From assembly GCF_041146795.1 (NCBI RefSeq), contig NC_135177.1:19481560-19545559 (forward strand): a DNA stretch of 64,000 nt, written 5' to 3'. The notes beneath the pieces are model-generated. The model saw only the letters and a program-made list of their open reading frames with translations. It was not told the origin of the DNA and ran no database searches. A program made the position numbers and the translations under genes. This document shows, one piece after another, positions 12,065-44,060 of this stretch (its first letter is position 1; each line of letters begins with the position of its first letter). The DNA comes from Maylandia zebra. Lineage: Eukaryota > Chordata > Actinopteri > Cichliformes > Cichlidae.

Positions 12065-15000
12065 TCACACCACCTCGTCAGACTCAAGGTTGTATTCTTC
12101 ATATAATGCATCAAGAATGGCCAGCTGCTTCTCCATGGCAGGCAGATACACTCCCAGATCCCTGTGCATGCCGTTGATAAAATCGCTCTTCAGCTTGTCA
12201 CCTTCTCTTGACACTAAAGCAGCTGTGAAACTTTGATAAGACGGGGAAGCTCTGAGCGCCAACTGGGGGGGGGAAAAAAAAAAAAAGTCAAGTACTTGTC
12301 ACACAAAGAATAAATATACTCAGAAGGTATTAATACTGGACTGGGTAAAAAAATAAAAATACCTACAGCAAATACACCACGGACAACCCACCCGTGGTAC
12401 TGCCGAAGAGTCTTCCCATAAGCGTTGTCTGGGTGAAAGAAAAGAAGGAACAATTCAACACTTTTACGTGTTTGAACTTATGTTAAGATGTGCATTGTAA
12501 AACAGAAATGCATTACTTAGTGCTCCCTGGATGTCTTGCTCTCCAGCGTTGACTTCTGACAGAAACTCCTTGAGGAACTTCAGCCCTCGTCTGAGCCACA
12601 GCAGAGCCTCTGTTGCAGAATTGCGCACCTGGGCAACATCTGTCTCTACTTCATGCAGCACAATAGACTGTAGTGTAGAAAAGCTCTCAGGGTCTGACCT
12701 TAGCTTCTGGTGAATTTTCTACAACAGAACACGAGACACTGTGACATAGTACTCTCTACTCCGGTAGACTGTTCTGACTTTCAACGACCAACTGCAATTA
12801 ATGAATATTTAATACACAGTATATAGTTAAATATGCTTGTTGACAAAAAATATTAACAAGAAATGGACAGAACACTAAAGCTAAACAAAAAAGGGGAATG
12901 AAATAAATACCTCATTACTGACAAACTGTATGACTGATTGGACTCTACTCTTTAATGCAGTTTTGAAAATGTGATTGAATAATTTAGAGCAACTTTTAAA
13001 GACCAACTTCACTGTTATTCCTTCGATTAACCAAAATCATGTGCTCTTACCTTTATGTTTCCGACAAAATCCATTTTAACTGGTGCAAACACTGTGGATC
13101 CCAGTTTGTCTGAGAAGAGAGAATCTATGATAACTTTTTTTTGCTGGTTCTGAAGCACAGATTCTCAACTTGTGTCCTACTTTGAGTGCACAATGTTTTG
13201 ATGTTTTTAAGTAATAACAGGCTGCTTAGATGTCCTTCAGATTTAAACTAAATATAACACTGAAATGAGGGATTACGGTGCACTCTAAGACCTACTGGAC
13301 TGTATTAAGTATAGGACACACACAGACAAAAATAGGTTACCATCACTGTGGGCTGTAAACTTTCAAACAAAGCTGGGAATAGGCTTTAGCTAAGAGGTCA
13401 CGTTAGTTCAGATACAAATTTAAGCTTATTGAGATGTTTTATGTGTTTATCTATAGACAACCATTACATACATCAAGTTTCTCTCTTATAAGTAATTTTA
13501 ACTTTAGAAAACAGCTCACTGTAAGTAATAGAGGTGGGAATCACCATACATCCCACGATACGATATTATCACAATACTTAACGCACGATACGATATTATT
13601 GCGATTTTTTAAAAATATTTTGCGATATTCAGATTCTGTACATAAAGGTAAACTTTATCAATATTCATTTTATCTAATATCAAAGTCTCGCACTCAGTCT
13701 TTCTCTCATTTCAGTCAGTTTTATTGTTGACAAACTGAACGGTTTGTATTACAGTCTAGTCCAACTTAACTGAATGCAACCATCTGGTACAATTATAGCT
13801 ATTCTGAACTATGCAATTTATGAAAACTATGCAGCCCATTCAGCAACTGAAGAATTTGAAAGTTAATTAAAACAAAATATAATTTTACATTAAATAAAAA
13901 AGTTTTAAACTTAATTAAAATAAAACATGTCTTAAATTAAAATACGTAAACTGTCATGTTTATTGCTACCAAAAAAAAAAGTTAAACACATTTGGACAGT
14001 GAAGGAATGTCAGGATTCTTGCTCAGAAAAAGGAGCTGATCAACATGCTCTGAAGTCAGAGTTCCAGTCCACAAAAACGTTTTTTGTAACAAAATATCGA
14101 TTTCTGCTGTCCCTGTATCGATACATTATTAGCAAACAAAATATCACGATACTACACAGTATCGATTTTTTCCACCACCCCTAGTAAGTAACCTTTACTG
14201 ATGTCAGTTCATGTGAAATACAGACTAACATTCCCTTCGACCTCTTACATGTGTGCTAATTGAAAGCTGTTGTTTAAAGATAATTCCTAATAATCCTACT
14301 TCAGCCTTGGTATTTGTTAACACAGGAATAACTCTGACAAACAAGGCAGACCCTTTTTATAAAACAAAACAAAAAAAACAATGTTTTTGGCTCCATGTTA
14401 CTCAGGTCTTGCACTTCTTCACTTTGTAATTCTGTGAATGGCGACTTTTTATCATGACGTAATACACTGTGAGTAACAAAGTGTGCACACAGCACAAAAA
14501 TGTGCATGACCTAATTCTTATGATTAACCTTGTCATATGATATTATTTTGGGCTACAAAGAACAACTAAAGACAGACATACATGTGCAAAAAGAAAGTAA
14601 CAGAGACATGAAGGAAAAGTGTGATGAAGAACCTGTGATAGAAAGCTGCCACCTCATTAATTGCAAAGATTATGAAGGACAGAACATGTACATAAAAGAG
14701 GGGGAAAACAGCAAATGAAAGTGATTGTCTTTTTTTTCTTTATCGGAGTTAAAAATGCTGAGATTACAAGAAATGCAAATGGGAACCATGAGAATTAGGA
14801 ACAGGGTGTCAGATAAAGATGAAGAGAGGCTTAAAGTAACCGGCCTACCTAATACAGGTACTATTGCATAGCATGAGTCCAAAAACTCTTGTGTAGGGAT
14901 ACCATTGTCGTCATCCAGTCTTATATCACTAAATCTAAAAAACAAAAAACAAGAAGTAGAATAGATTCAAACAGCAGAATATATTAGAGGGAAGCTATCC

Positions 15001-18000
15001 CATATCAGTTTTTATTTGACCAAAAGCAAACAGAAAGAAAACATGATAATAAAGATTAGAAGAACAATACTGTGGATGCTTAATCAACATCCACACTAAT
15101 TAGAGGAGCATACATTTCAAAACCAAGCCAGAGAGACAAGTCACACAAAACATCATGCAACTCTGACAAAAGTACCCAAGACTACTTCATCTAAAACTTA
15201 AAAGAGCGGTGGTTTTCACTAATCTTTCCCTTTGTTTGATTCCTGCATTACAATAACATTCACCTCAAACAGTACAGATGTAAATCACACTCTAGCCACA
15301 TGTTCGATTACACTCTCAGAATCTTAAAAAAAAAAAAAAAAAAAAAAAAGTATTTGAAAAAGAAAGAAAAGTTAACAAAACAGGTTTACAAACCCAAATA
15401 TCAGACGAGGGCCTCTCTGTGTCATGTGATCAAGAGAGAACACACTGATATAAAACACTTGACTGTAAGATCTTAAAAACTGACTTTTTCAAACTTGTTA
15501 TTAAACTATTCTGTGCAATACTGCAGCACTATTATTATTAACAAACTAAGTCACTGTGCAGTCTAGTCAGAAGATACAGCACAAGCGCAGAGCCTTAGTT
15601 ACAAATATACTATACATATAAATTAAATGAGTTTAATACTGCAGCAGTGAAATATCACAGACAATTGTATACTTAAATTCCCACAGTAAGTAAAGTGTCC
15701 TAAGGGATGTGAGCTTCCTGAGTGGCATTTTCATACCTGTGACTCATTGTGCTGAAGAATGTTTCCACCTGCTCTGTGTCTTCTGACTCAGTTGACTTTC
15801 TGGGAATCTCGCCTTCTTCTTCACCCTCTTCTTGGTGCTGAAGTCGAAAATCCTTCACGTCCCCATTGTTGTTGTCATGCGTCTGACTTTGGTCCACTTT
15901 GTCCATCTGCTCTTGTCCTATCTGCTTTTGTTCATCATCTTCACTCTCGTCATCCCCCTCTGCTGGCTGGTCATAGTGTTCAATCTCAGGGGTGGTCTGG
16001 GTAGTAGGTAAGCTAGGATTAACTTGATCCTTGTGGACTTCTGAGCTGCTGGCTGTTTCAGTGTCTGCATGAAACAACGATGCATGAGTCTTTTTGCAAA
16101 TTAGACTGTCAAAAATCAGTCTAGTGTCTACACATTTTTTTTTATTAAACACGACCTATGACCCTGAGAAAGCTACTCCAGTAGCATCACAAATTCACAG
16201 TTGGTACAGCAACTCAAGCCATTTTAGGTTCCTCATCTCTCCCTGTAAGACAACTTTCTTCTTATTGGCTGATGCTTGCAAATAGAAGATTTGAATAGCA
16301 GGTGGGTGAAGCAGCTGCACCCAGAGCCAGAGCTGTATAGCTGAGATGACAATATGAAGAAATACGAGCACTCACAAAGAGACAGCTATCTTTTTAAATG
16401 GCTATATTGCATATATTAATTTATTTTCTTATGCTACATTAAAATACAATATAAGAAAATAAACATTAAAAACCTCTGCATCTCCATTGACTTACTATAT
16501 AGATCCCAATCAAAGTAATAAAGTATGAAAAGACTAGTCTTATTTCTCAGCAATGGCCCCTTTGTGTAAAGGCTTTGTCACTGCTAAGGGAAATGTAATA
16601 ATGGAACAAGTCATCCATCACTGTACTCACTAAAAGACAATAATCTATTCACTTCAGTTCATAGAATACACAAACAACAACCAGGGCCCTTGAGTGCTGT
16701 GTAGTCTTTCCTTTGTGGAATGCGGTAATGGTTTTTAGTTCAGGAACTTCCCCAGCAAGAAAAGCGAGTGGCTGGCAACCTGACCTACCTGATGGAGAAG
16801 ATTGGTTTTCTGGTCTGCCTGGCTCATCTGGTCCCTCTGGCCCGGAGTCAAGGGTCTGGCTGTCATGTGCAATTGTTTCTCCTGAGGTTTCGGACAAATC
16901 TTTCCACCTGTAATATGTTTCAGGACAATGTGTCAATTCTAAAAAGCTGGGACAGAAATTATGCCCTTGACAAAATGCAACAACAATGGCAGAATATCAA
17001 CAGAAACCTTTTGAAACTGTATTTTTGTTTGAACATCTCTTTGCTCTGTGCTACCTTTAGCACCTACGTGGCACTTCATGAGCGATAAAATCATTCAATA
17101 CAGTAAGAGAAGCCACCTACTTTTCTCCAAGGTTCTGATTTAAATGATGGCTGTGTTTAATCTGTGGAGACAGCACAACACAGACAAACACTGGGTGACT
17201 ACGCATATTTTGATTTTTGGAAAACAATCCCAGAGCAATTATACTAGCTTGCCCACACAGAGCTGGTGAGAGAAGTATACCTTCTGAGGTTTGATGGGTG
17301 CTACTGGAGGAGTTCCTGGTGGACTCTGTGTTGCCAAATCTGTAGTGAAAGTACGATTTGCTATCTGCATGCATTCCTCTAGAGTCTTAAGGAAAGTCGT
17401 GCATGTAGACTTCACCATATTCCCAGTGTCTAGACCCATCTGAGAAGGAAACACAAACATACATGTTGGGTGTAGATTGCTAACGAAATCTGCTGAAATC
17501 CAAGCCAAAAGATTCAAGACGTATACAACAACTGTTTCTTGTCTATTAATACGTACATAGCAACTGCAAACTAGCTACTCTATACTGCAGTTTCACACTA
17601 ACAGCAGCATATCACATTTCATCAGCTCATCCAAACTTTAACCTTACCTCTGGCGTGTCTCCTAGCTCATCATTCTCCTTGATCTTGTTTACTTGTTGGA
17701 GGAGAAGGTCACAGTACAATCTGAGTTCTGACATCTTAGTTTTCAGCGCCTCTGTATTCTCCTGAAGCTCTGTATTCATTGTGCACACAGACAGCAGATC
17801 AGAGTTTGAGAAGTCGTGCAAATGCCTTACAACACTTGTATGTAAGTATGGTCTGTACTATTCCAGGTCTAAACGCTTTTAGCCTGTTTTTACTTGCAAC
17901 AGTATCTTGTAAAGTATCCAAATACCTTTTTCTCTCTTGGTTCGGTTGTCTGTAAGGCAAGCTTTGGCTGTTCCCAGCGCCACCAGCCATTTCTGCCTTT

Positions 18001-18764
18001 CTGCTGCATTGATGGCTCTGAGGTAAAAGTACTGCTCTCCTGGTATGGTCAGGTCAACTCGTGTAGAGTCAGAGGAATGAACTAAAAAAAAAAAAAAAAC
18101 AGCAGCAAGCAAGGGAACATGCCTGTCAGTACTGCACCCAAAGGATGCTTGCTCTGGTTAAACCGTGCACAGAGTAAAGTGGAGCACACCGACCTTGGAT
18201 TTCACAAACGGAAATTTTAATGCTGCCCTTGCACCCTTTCCAGGCATCTTCTTGAGAGTCATAGTAGGACAAAGTTCCTCCATGAAGCACAAACCAGCGA
18301 GGCTGCCAACCTATAAAGCGTATGGGAAAAATAAGTGAATCAATGCTGTGGCATTACTGTAAACTGCACTTAGTTTTTAGCATTAGAAAAGTCATCAACA
18401 TACAGCGTTACCCAGCTTCGTGAACTTGACGAGTCTTAAGTTATGTTAGCAACAACTAATTGGTTGTGAAGTCAGATTATAACGACAGGTGGTGGACATG
18501 ACCGAGCGCTGCTAGCTAAGACTGACGTAACGGCTCAACTCTAATTCACTGAACAGCTAATTTATCAAAGATAGGAATGCTAGTGGTCAATACGCTACCA
18601 AAGCTGGCGGGCAGCTAACGGTAGCTCGTCCGTTTTAACGTCACAAACTCGCTGTCATGCTAGCTAGCAGCCTCAAAACGAGCTCTACAACGGAAAGCAC
18701 GCAAAGACTTTAGTGTTAACCTACCACTTATGTAATTGGTCCACTTATACAGCATTCCTTCCAT
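12065..18764 (-). CDS. plekha8: Pleckstrin homology domain-containing family A member 8 (FAPP2)
   Basis: FAPP2 binds PI4P and Arf1 at the trans-Golgi through its PH domain and carries glucosylceramide with its C-terminal GLTP domain. Exons in transcription order: 18764-18725, 18310-18194, 18081-17926, 17769-17648, 17439-17281, 17134-17121, 16907-16789, 16064-15737, 14934-14849, 13109-13051, 12718-12517, 12428-12367, 12262-12065. Phases join exactly to 553 aa. The PH domain (about 1-95) starts [11 protein letters not shown] and contains QPRWFVL and PGEQYFYL; a helix follows ([18 protein letters not shown]). The linker is acidic and variable. The GLTP domain (from about 345) keeps the lipid-headgroup residues: D and N in MDFVGNIK, W in ALLWLRR and H in YHGWVV. 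It ends in [14 protein letters not shown]3 is excluded because it lacks a GLTP domain. The 14-nt sixth exon is the least certain part. Confidence 0.94.
13529..14183. mobile_element. Non-autonomous hAT-type element (MITE), 655 bp
   Basis: The element starts TAGAGGTGGGAA and ends CCACCACCCCTA, a short imperfect inverted repeat, and is flanked on both sides by the identical 8-bp duplication gtaagtaa (13521-13528 and 14184-14191). The interior is AT-rich with repeated cgatacgatatt / atcgatac motifs and has no transposase. An 8-bp duplication with short ends of this type is characteristic of the hAT superfamily. It lies in the plekha8 intron between exons 14849 and 13109. Confidence 0.88.
17121..17134 (-). 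CDS. plekha8: Candidate 14-nt microexon of plekha8
   Basis: On the minus strand a 14-nt segment lies between an AG acceptor (17135-17136) and a GTAGGT donor (17115-17120). It encodes NLGEK (last codon split) and is the right length to connect the phase-0 end of exon 17281 with the phase-2 start of exon 16907. Without it the two exons would be out of frame. The polypyrimidine tract is weak, so another small exon could serve instead. Confidence 0.5.
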
Positions 18765-19274
18765 TATTTAATTGCGTGTTTTTCCCGTTCATTACTTGTT
18801 TATCACAACAGGACGTGATGCCCAGCTGACTGTAGCGACTCCATTGGGCCCGAGTGTGATTTTCGGAGTAACGTTCACCGCTTTGCATTCCAACTACGTC
18901 GATAAAAGTGCGTAAACTTTTTCGTGAATCTGCCACTAGCCGATCCTGAGCGTTACTATCGCCTTTCTTCACCACACCCCGCCCCCCTCCTTCGTCATAT
19001 GGGTTTAAGTAGCCTAGGTGTGGATTGTAGTGATTGGCACATGGAAGCATCAATGAAAGAAGAGATTCTAAAGAAAGGGCGGGGCTTAGGAATGACGCTA
19101 TCCAATTGCAGATGGAGGAGGGCAGACAGCTCAACAGTGGGTGCATTCGTCGCAGAAGTTGGGTGCCACGTATGGCATTCTTTACATGTCTTTATTTTAA
19201 ATTCTGTAGAAAGAGAGAGTGAAATTGAAGTTATCTCATCCACTTCTCATGAGTAAGTGCTGTTATCTATAAGT
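18765..19274. promoter_or_regulatory. Bidirectional promoter region plekha8 / fkbp14
   Basis: Only 510 bp separate the two start codons of these divergent genes. The interval contains CCAAT-type boxes (ccattgggc near 18841, gattggc near 19033, ccaatt near 19103) and a GC box (gggcggggc, 19078-19086), and lacks a clear TATA box. The arrangement is the same as in mammals, where these genes are head-to-head. The transcription starts and the split between the two 5' UTRs cannot be seen. Confidence 0.65.
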
Positions 19275-20341
19275 ATGATCTTGTTTTCTCTCTGCTCGTT
19301 ATTGGCATCACTGTTTGTGTTGGTCACTGGGGGAAAACTGCCCGAGCCCGAAGTGAAAATTGAGGTGATACACAAACCCTTCATGTGTCACCGCAAGTCA
19401 AAAAACGGAGACATGCTTCTTGTTCATTACGAGGGATTTCTGGAGAGTAATGGCACCATGTTTCATTCCAGGTAATAAATGTAACAGTGATGCATGTATT
19501 GCATATACTTTAGTCTCAACTGCTTATTAAAACTGTACGCCGCTGAACATGTGCAGCATCTCATATTTCTGCGTTTGTGCAGCTGTACAGTCAAACTCAA
19601 CACTTATATCCTCACATAGTTGGCTGGCACTCACTTAACCCTCATTCCACTTACATTTGGCATATCAGTCCTCTGTATGGCATCCGGATATTGACTGCAT
19701 GTCTCTTTTTGACTCCTGATAGCCGCAAACATGGGGATAAAAACCCTGTGTGGCTTACCCTGGGGATCCGAGAGGTGCTCAAGGGTTGGGATAAGGGTCT
19801 GCAGAACATGTGCACAGGGGAGCGCAGGAAGCTGACTGTACCTCCATCGCTGGCATATGGCAAGGAAGGAAAAGGTAACACAAACTATGTGCAACACATA
19901 CAGAAAAAACAAAACAAAACGTTCCACTGTAACATCTCTGTCACTTGGACATTTTTATTGGTTTACAGGGAAAATTCCTCCAGGCAGCACCCTCATTTTT
20001 GACATTGAACTCATGGAGATTCGAAATGGGCCCAGGTCACACGAATCTTTCCGGGATATGGATCTAAATGATGACTGGAAGCTCTCCAGACTGGAGGTAT
20101 CTGGCTAGCTAGCTTGCGATCTGTCTGCCTGGCTATCTGGCTATCTATTTTGTCATTACTATTTTCTCTCCACACCTTTCAGGTAAAAGAGTACTTGAAG
20201 AAGGAATTTGAGAAACATGGCTACTCACCCAACGACACACATCATGAAGTTATGGTGGATGACATCTTCAAAAACGAGGATGAAGATAAAGATGGGTTTA
20301 TATCTGCCAGGGAGTTCACCTACCAGCACGATGAACTGTAA
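19275..20341 (+). CDS. fkbp14: FKBP14 (FKBP22), ER peptidyl-prolyl isomerase
   Basis: FKBP14 is an ER-lumen prolyl cis-trans isomerase that acts on procollagens. Exons 19275-19471, 19723-19874, 19969-20096 and 20183-20341 join in phase to 211 aa, the same length as the human protein. The ATG at 19275 is chosen because it begins a good signal peptide (MILFSLCSLLASLFVLV). The FKBP domain (about 30-135) has LVHYEGF, LKGWDKGL and PPSLAYGKEGKGKIPPGS. Two EF-hand loops follow: DLNDDWKLSRLE, split by the last intron, and DEDKDGFISARE. The protein ends in HDEL, the ER retrieval signal. Sequons NGT and NDT suggest N-glycosylation. It shares its promoter region with plekha8. No defects are seen. Confidence 0.97.
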
Positions 20342-20561
20342 AAGACTTTTTTTTTTATCAGTTTTTTTAAAATAATATTTTCACACTATTTGAACTCCAC
20401 TCTCATATTTTTGTGACTGAACTTGAAAATATCAGCTCGATGTCGTGTTATTTTATATTAAAAGGACTTTTTAATTTATATTTCTATTGTACATACACTG
20501 AAAATGCCACCACAAATGCATTTAGGTCACTGTTCTGGATTCATTAAACTATTATTTTGAA

Positions 20562-20567
20562 AATAAA
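20562..20567 (+). promoter_or_regulatory. fkbp14: fkbp14 polyadenylation signal
   Basis: AATAAA about 220 bp after the stop codon in an AT-rich 3' UTR, followed by T-rich sequence. It is the best placed signal on this strand. Confidence 0.6.
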
Positions 20568-20634
20568 AAAAATCTTTGTTAATTTATCTTTACTACGTTT
20601 ATAATTAATGCCCCGAAAAAGTATATTGTGACAT

Positions 20635-21410
20635 AGCTGGAAGTAGCCATCAGGAAAATGGCACATTCTAGTCATAAAAGCATGATAATGGTAGGCTGTG
20701 GTGTTTAAACAAGGCTTTATTGTATTATTAAGAAAACAACCTGATCTGTTGATGCAAGGTATAGCCTATAATGTATGAATGCCACAAAACAATCAACACT
20801 CATCAGACCAGGCAACGTTTTTCTAATCTTCTATCGTCCAATTTTTGTGAACCTATGCAAATTATAGCCTCAACTTCTCGTTTTCAGCTAACAGGAGTGG
20901 CACCTGGTGCGGTTTTCTGCTTCTGTAGACCATCTGCAATGAGGTTCAACTTGTTTTGCATTCAGTATTGGATTCATTTTGTATCTTGCACATACCTGGG
21001 TTGTAATAAGGGGTTATTTGAATTGTTTCGGGATTTCTATGAGCTCAAAGCAGTCTGTCCATTCTCACTCTGACTTCTGTTCTGTCATCAACAAGACATT
21101 TTCATCCAGGAAACTGCCACTCACTGGATGTTTTTATTTATTTGTTTGTTCAATAATCCTCTGTGAACCCTAGAGATGGCTGTGCAGGAAAATCTCAGTA
21201 AATCAGCAGTTTCTGAAATACTCAGGCCAGGCCATCTAGCGCCAAACCACGCTGTGTAAGAAGTAACTTAAATCACTTTTCTTCCTCCTTCTGATGCTCA
21301 GTTTGAACTTCAGCAGGTCGTGTTGAACATGTTGAAATTCTACCATGTGACTGGCCAATTAGATGTTTGTGTTAATGAGTAGGAGAACTGGTGTAGAGGC
21401 CCGTGAGTAT
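20635..21410 (-). mobile_element. Truncated Tc1-like transposon, second copy of the 9289-10328 family
   Basis: It shares text with the 9289-10328 copy (for example gctggaagtagccatc, about 20639, also found near 9885) and ends with a related terminal sequence near 21380-21410 (gtgtagaggcccgtgagtat). The transposase lies on the minus strand and is badly broken. The end beyond the catalytic C-terminus is missing. It lies between fkbp14 and chn2, which converge. Confidence 0.75.
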
Positions 21411-23981
21411 ATGTCTGTATTTTCTTCTGTGTGTTTGTTCAGCAGTCAATAGAGGGCACTCTTGTCCTTCTTTTGTTTTCTTGAATGCTTGCAACTCTTT
21501 AATCTCTCCAAATAACAAAGCCAGCGTTCTCCCTATGTTGGCTGCCTAATTACCCAAATGAGAATGCAGCAGTACAGTCCCATATAGCACTGCTTACTGT
21601 CGAGAGAAAATCATCAGACAGTTGCAATGCAGTTTGAGCCACTTATAATGATGGATATAAATATTCCATGTGGTGAGGCTAAAATAATTTTATCTCTTCA
21701 TATTTTTCCAGTTCATTTATATTTACTAAGCTTTCAATAACTATCATGTTATATTAGTGGCATCCACAGTACTGATTTTCTTTCAGCGCTGAGGCCTAAA
21801 ATGTGTTTTAGTGTTTCTTCAATCCTAAGTATACAACAGCACTTATCAGTGTATATTTAATCATATATACACAAAATCCGGCTGTCATTAAGAAGCAGAC
21901 AGTAAGTGCGGCCACTGTTACTAAACTAGTTAACTTGACAGTGTGGCCTGGATAGGATGGTGGGTATGGAGTATCACAGTATGGAACACGGCATTTGCAG
22001 GATATTTAAGCCATACAGGATGTTGAGCAGAAGTTTAGTTTAGGGATGATTCAGCAGGCTGGTAATATTAAGTTGCAATCTGTTATGCAGCAGAACAATG
22101 CTTCACAGATGAAAGAAGTCACTAATTATTGTCAGTGCTGTCATTTTGGCTTAGCATGGATCAAATCGGCATATATCTTGTCAGTAAATCTAAGCTTCAA
22201 CGGCTCCAGAAGTTATCTGATGATACTGTGCAGAAAGCTTTCCAGGATGCATGAATAAAGCGCAAGTAATTTACGCCACAATTTTTTAGATGTTTATAAC
22301 TAATCGCTTAATAATCTTACAAATAATGATCTAGATAAACTGTGATGGATTAACGATATATTTTTATAGCAATCATTTCCTGCTAAAATGTAGTTCCAGT
22401 TAAATAAAATGCTGCCATGAACCAGTGATATGCTCTGAAGCCAGAGAGAGAATTTAAGCAACCAAACAGGAAGTGAACACTGTGGTGCAACTATGTCCTT
22501 TCTCACAAAGAGAACGACTGTTTTTTCCCCCCTCACTGCAGAAAAATTCCACCCTGCTGAACACACCTACAGGTAAAAGTGGATCAGTGGGAGGGTTATG
22601 TAGCAAGAATGAGGTTAAATGTTAAGACACTGTAGCGTTACTGGTTAACCGAGATTTTTTTTAAAAAGCTCTTCCAATCACTGCGCTTCAGGATATAAGC
22701 AATCATCACTAGCAACAGGGCTGGGCCTTCACTCTGCCTGAACCACTTCTACTGCAACTTACTGAAGTGCAGACTATCCCTATAAAACACTAAACTGCAG
22801 CAGCTCACCCCATTTCAAACTCAAGCTTTAAAACCTTTAATAAATCATCATCATTTCATAAATTACATTATCAACTGTCACAAAAATACAATTTGATAAA
22901 ATGGATTTGTAGAAAGGATTCAATCGAACCAAGTGTGAAAGAAACACGCCCGGTACAGCTTTAGTATGACAGTTAAGCAAACTGCAACTCAAGCTGCACA
23001 GAGCAATGTTACTGGCAATAAAAAAAGAAGAAGAAAAAAAACAGATCATTATTGAAAATATTCCAAATTACAGCATGAAATACTGAAACACTGCAACATG
23101 AGCAACCGGCATGTATACAGAGGAGCTCTGCTCATCTGTTGCAGTCTTCAATAGGACATGAATAAATGACCAGTGTTTAATCCACATGTGTATTCCTCAC
23201 ATAACACTGAATACACTGAAAGTCGAAATGGTGCACCCACGCACGTTTGCTTTTTCTGACAGTACTCTTCTTTCGAGGACCGTTTTTGCATCGACACAAA
23301 CAAGTCCACAAACAACCGGCCCCGACAGAATATATTATTTGTGACAAAGAACAATGCAGAAACACAAAAATAAACATCTGTACAAAATAAATCTATACAC
23401 ACGTTGCAAAAAAGTGCTTTATGAGCGCCCAATTGTCTCATTTCTTATTATTTCTCTTTGTTTGTACACAGAGTCAAAATATCGATCATTGGATGATCTG
23501 ATTTTATGTACAATGACAGGATCTGCATTGTTTTATCCCATTTTTAAACCAGCATTCTCGCAAACAGTACAACATATGCACACGTCATGTTAGAAACATT
23601 AACTTGGCTGATCTGTGAGGCTTAGTTTACACAGCTTTCACTGACTGACAATGTGCCCAGAGCAGATTTCACACAGCACTGTCATTATGACTGAGTCTAC
23701 ACCAGGTAGTGACAGTCTTCAAATTAAACAGAGGAGGGAACTGCACTGTAGGTAGTTAGAAACACAGGATCCTTTCCTAATATCTAAATGATGGTCTTGG
23801 CTGAGCGTAGAGACCCAAAACTTACAGTAACAAGACGATGTCAACACTAAAACCGACAAAGTGAAACTGTCATGCGACAATGAATTCAGACTCTTCACTA
23901 GAATTAAGGTGGCTTGAATTTCCTCTGATAGAATAAATAGTTGTCCTTCTCTTCTTTTGTAATGGGCGGACGCCTCGCTCC
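21411..23981 (-). other. chn2: Intergenic and probable chn2 3' UTR
   Basis: No coding exon is recognised. The chn2 3' UTR should occupy the part next to 23981. ATTAAA on the minus strand (plus-strand TTTAAT, 22836-22841) is a candidate polyadenylation signal, giving a UTR of about 1.15 kb. The part from 21411 to about 22800 shows nothing I can name. Confidence 0.45.
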
Positions 23982-43580
<19,599 letters not shown>

Positions 43581-44060
43581 CCCAATCACTTTCACGACTC
43601 GGTTAGTCCTGTTTGGCCAAGGTGGGCTCACAGCAGCTCGTCCCTGGCGGTGCCTCCATTTCCCTCACGCCCCAGTGTGCTTCACCTTTGACGCCTGACT
43701 GGTGATCATTTCATGTCTTGTTTGATCCCGACCCCACCAACACCACCCCTGTCCGTCCGTTTGAATCTGCTGATCCTTTCCTTCGCCTCGCTGCGCGCCT
43801 CGGCGAGGAGTTCACGCTGCCGCATACACCGTGGGTGCCGTGGATTCAAAAATAAATGAGAAAGATGAAAAAGACTACAGGAACGTGCTCCGTGGGTCGG
43901 TTTCGTCAAAACGTTTCCTCCCCACAATGGACCGAACCTGTAGGTACAAAGTGTCGTGCCATGCAGAGCCCAGCCACGGCGTCCATGTGCCACTTTAAGG
44001 ATCGCAATAAACACACCACACCGCAGCCTAGACGCGCCTTCTTAAAGTGAAAGTTTTGTG
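43581..44060 (-). promoter_or_regulatory. chn2: chn2 (long form) promoter and 5' UTR region
   Basis: The interval just upstream of the long-form start codon is locally rich in CpG (for example gcctcgctgcgcgcctcggcg around 43785-43805), unlike the AT-rich surroundings. That fits a CpG-type promoter. No TATA box or start site can be fixed. Confidence 0.45.

Noticed and set aside
19084-19170. ER-stress element (ERSE) in the fkbp14 promoter
   Set aside because: CCAAT (about 19103) and CCACG (about 19166) both occur but not with the 9-bp spacing that defines the element.
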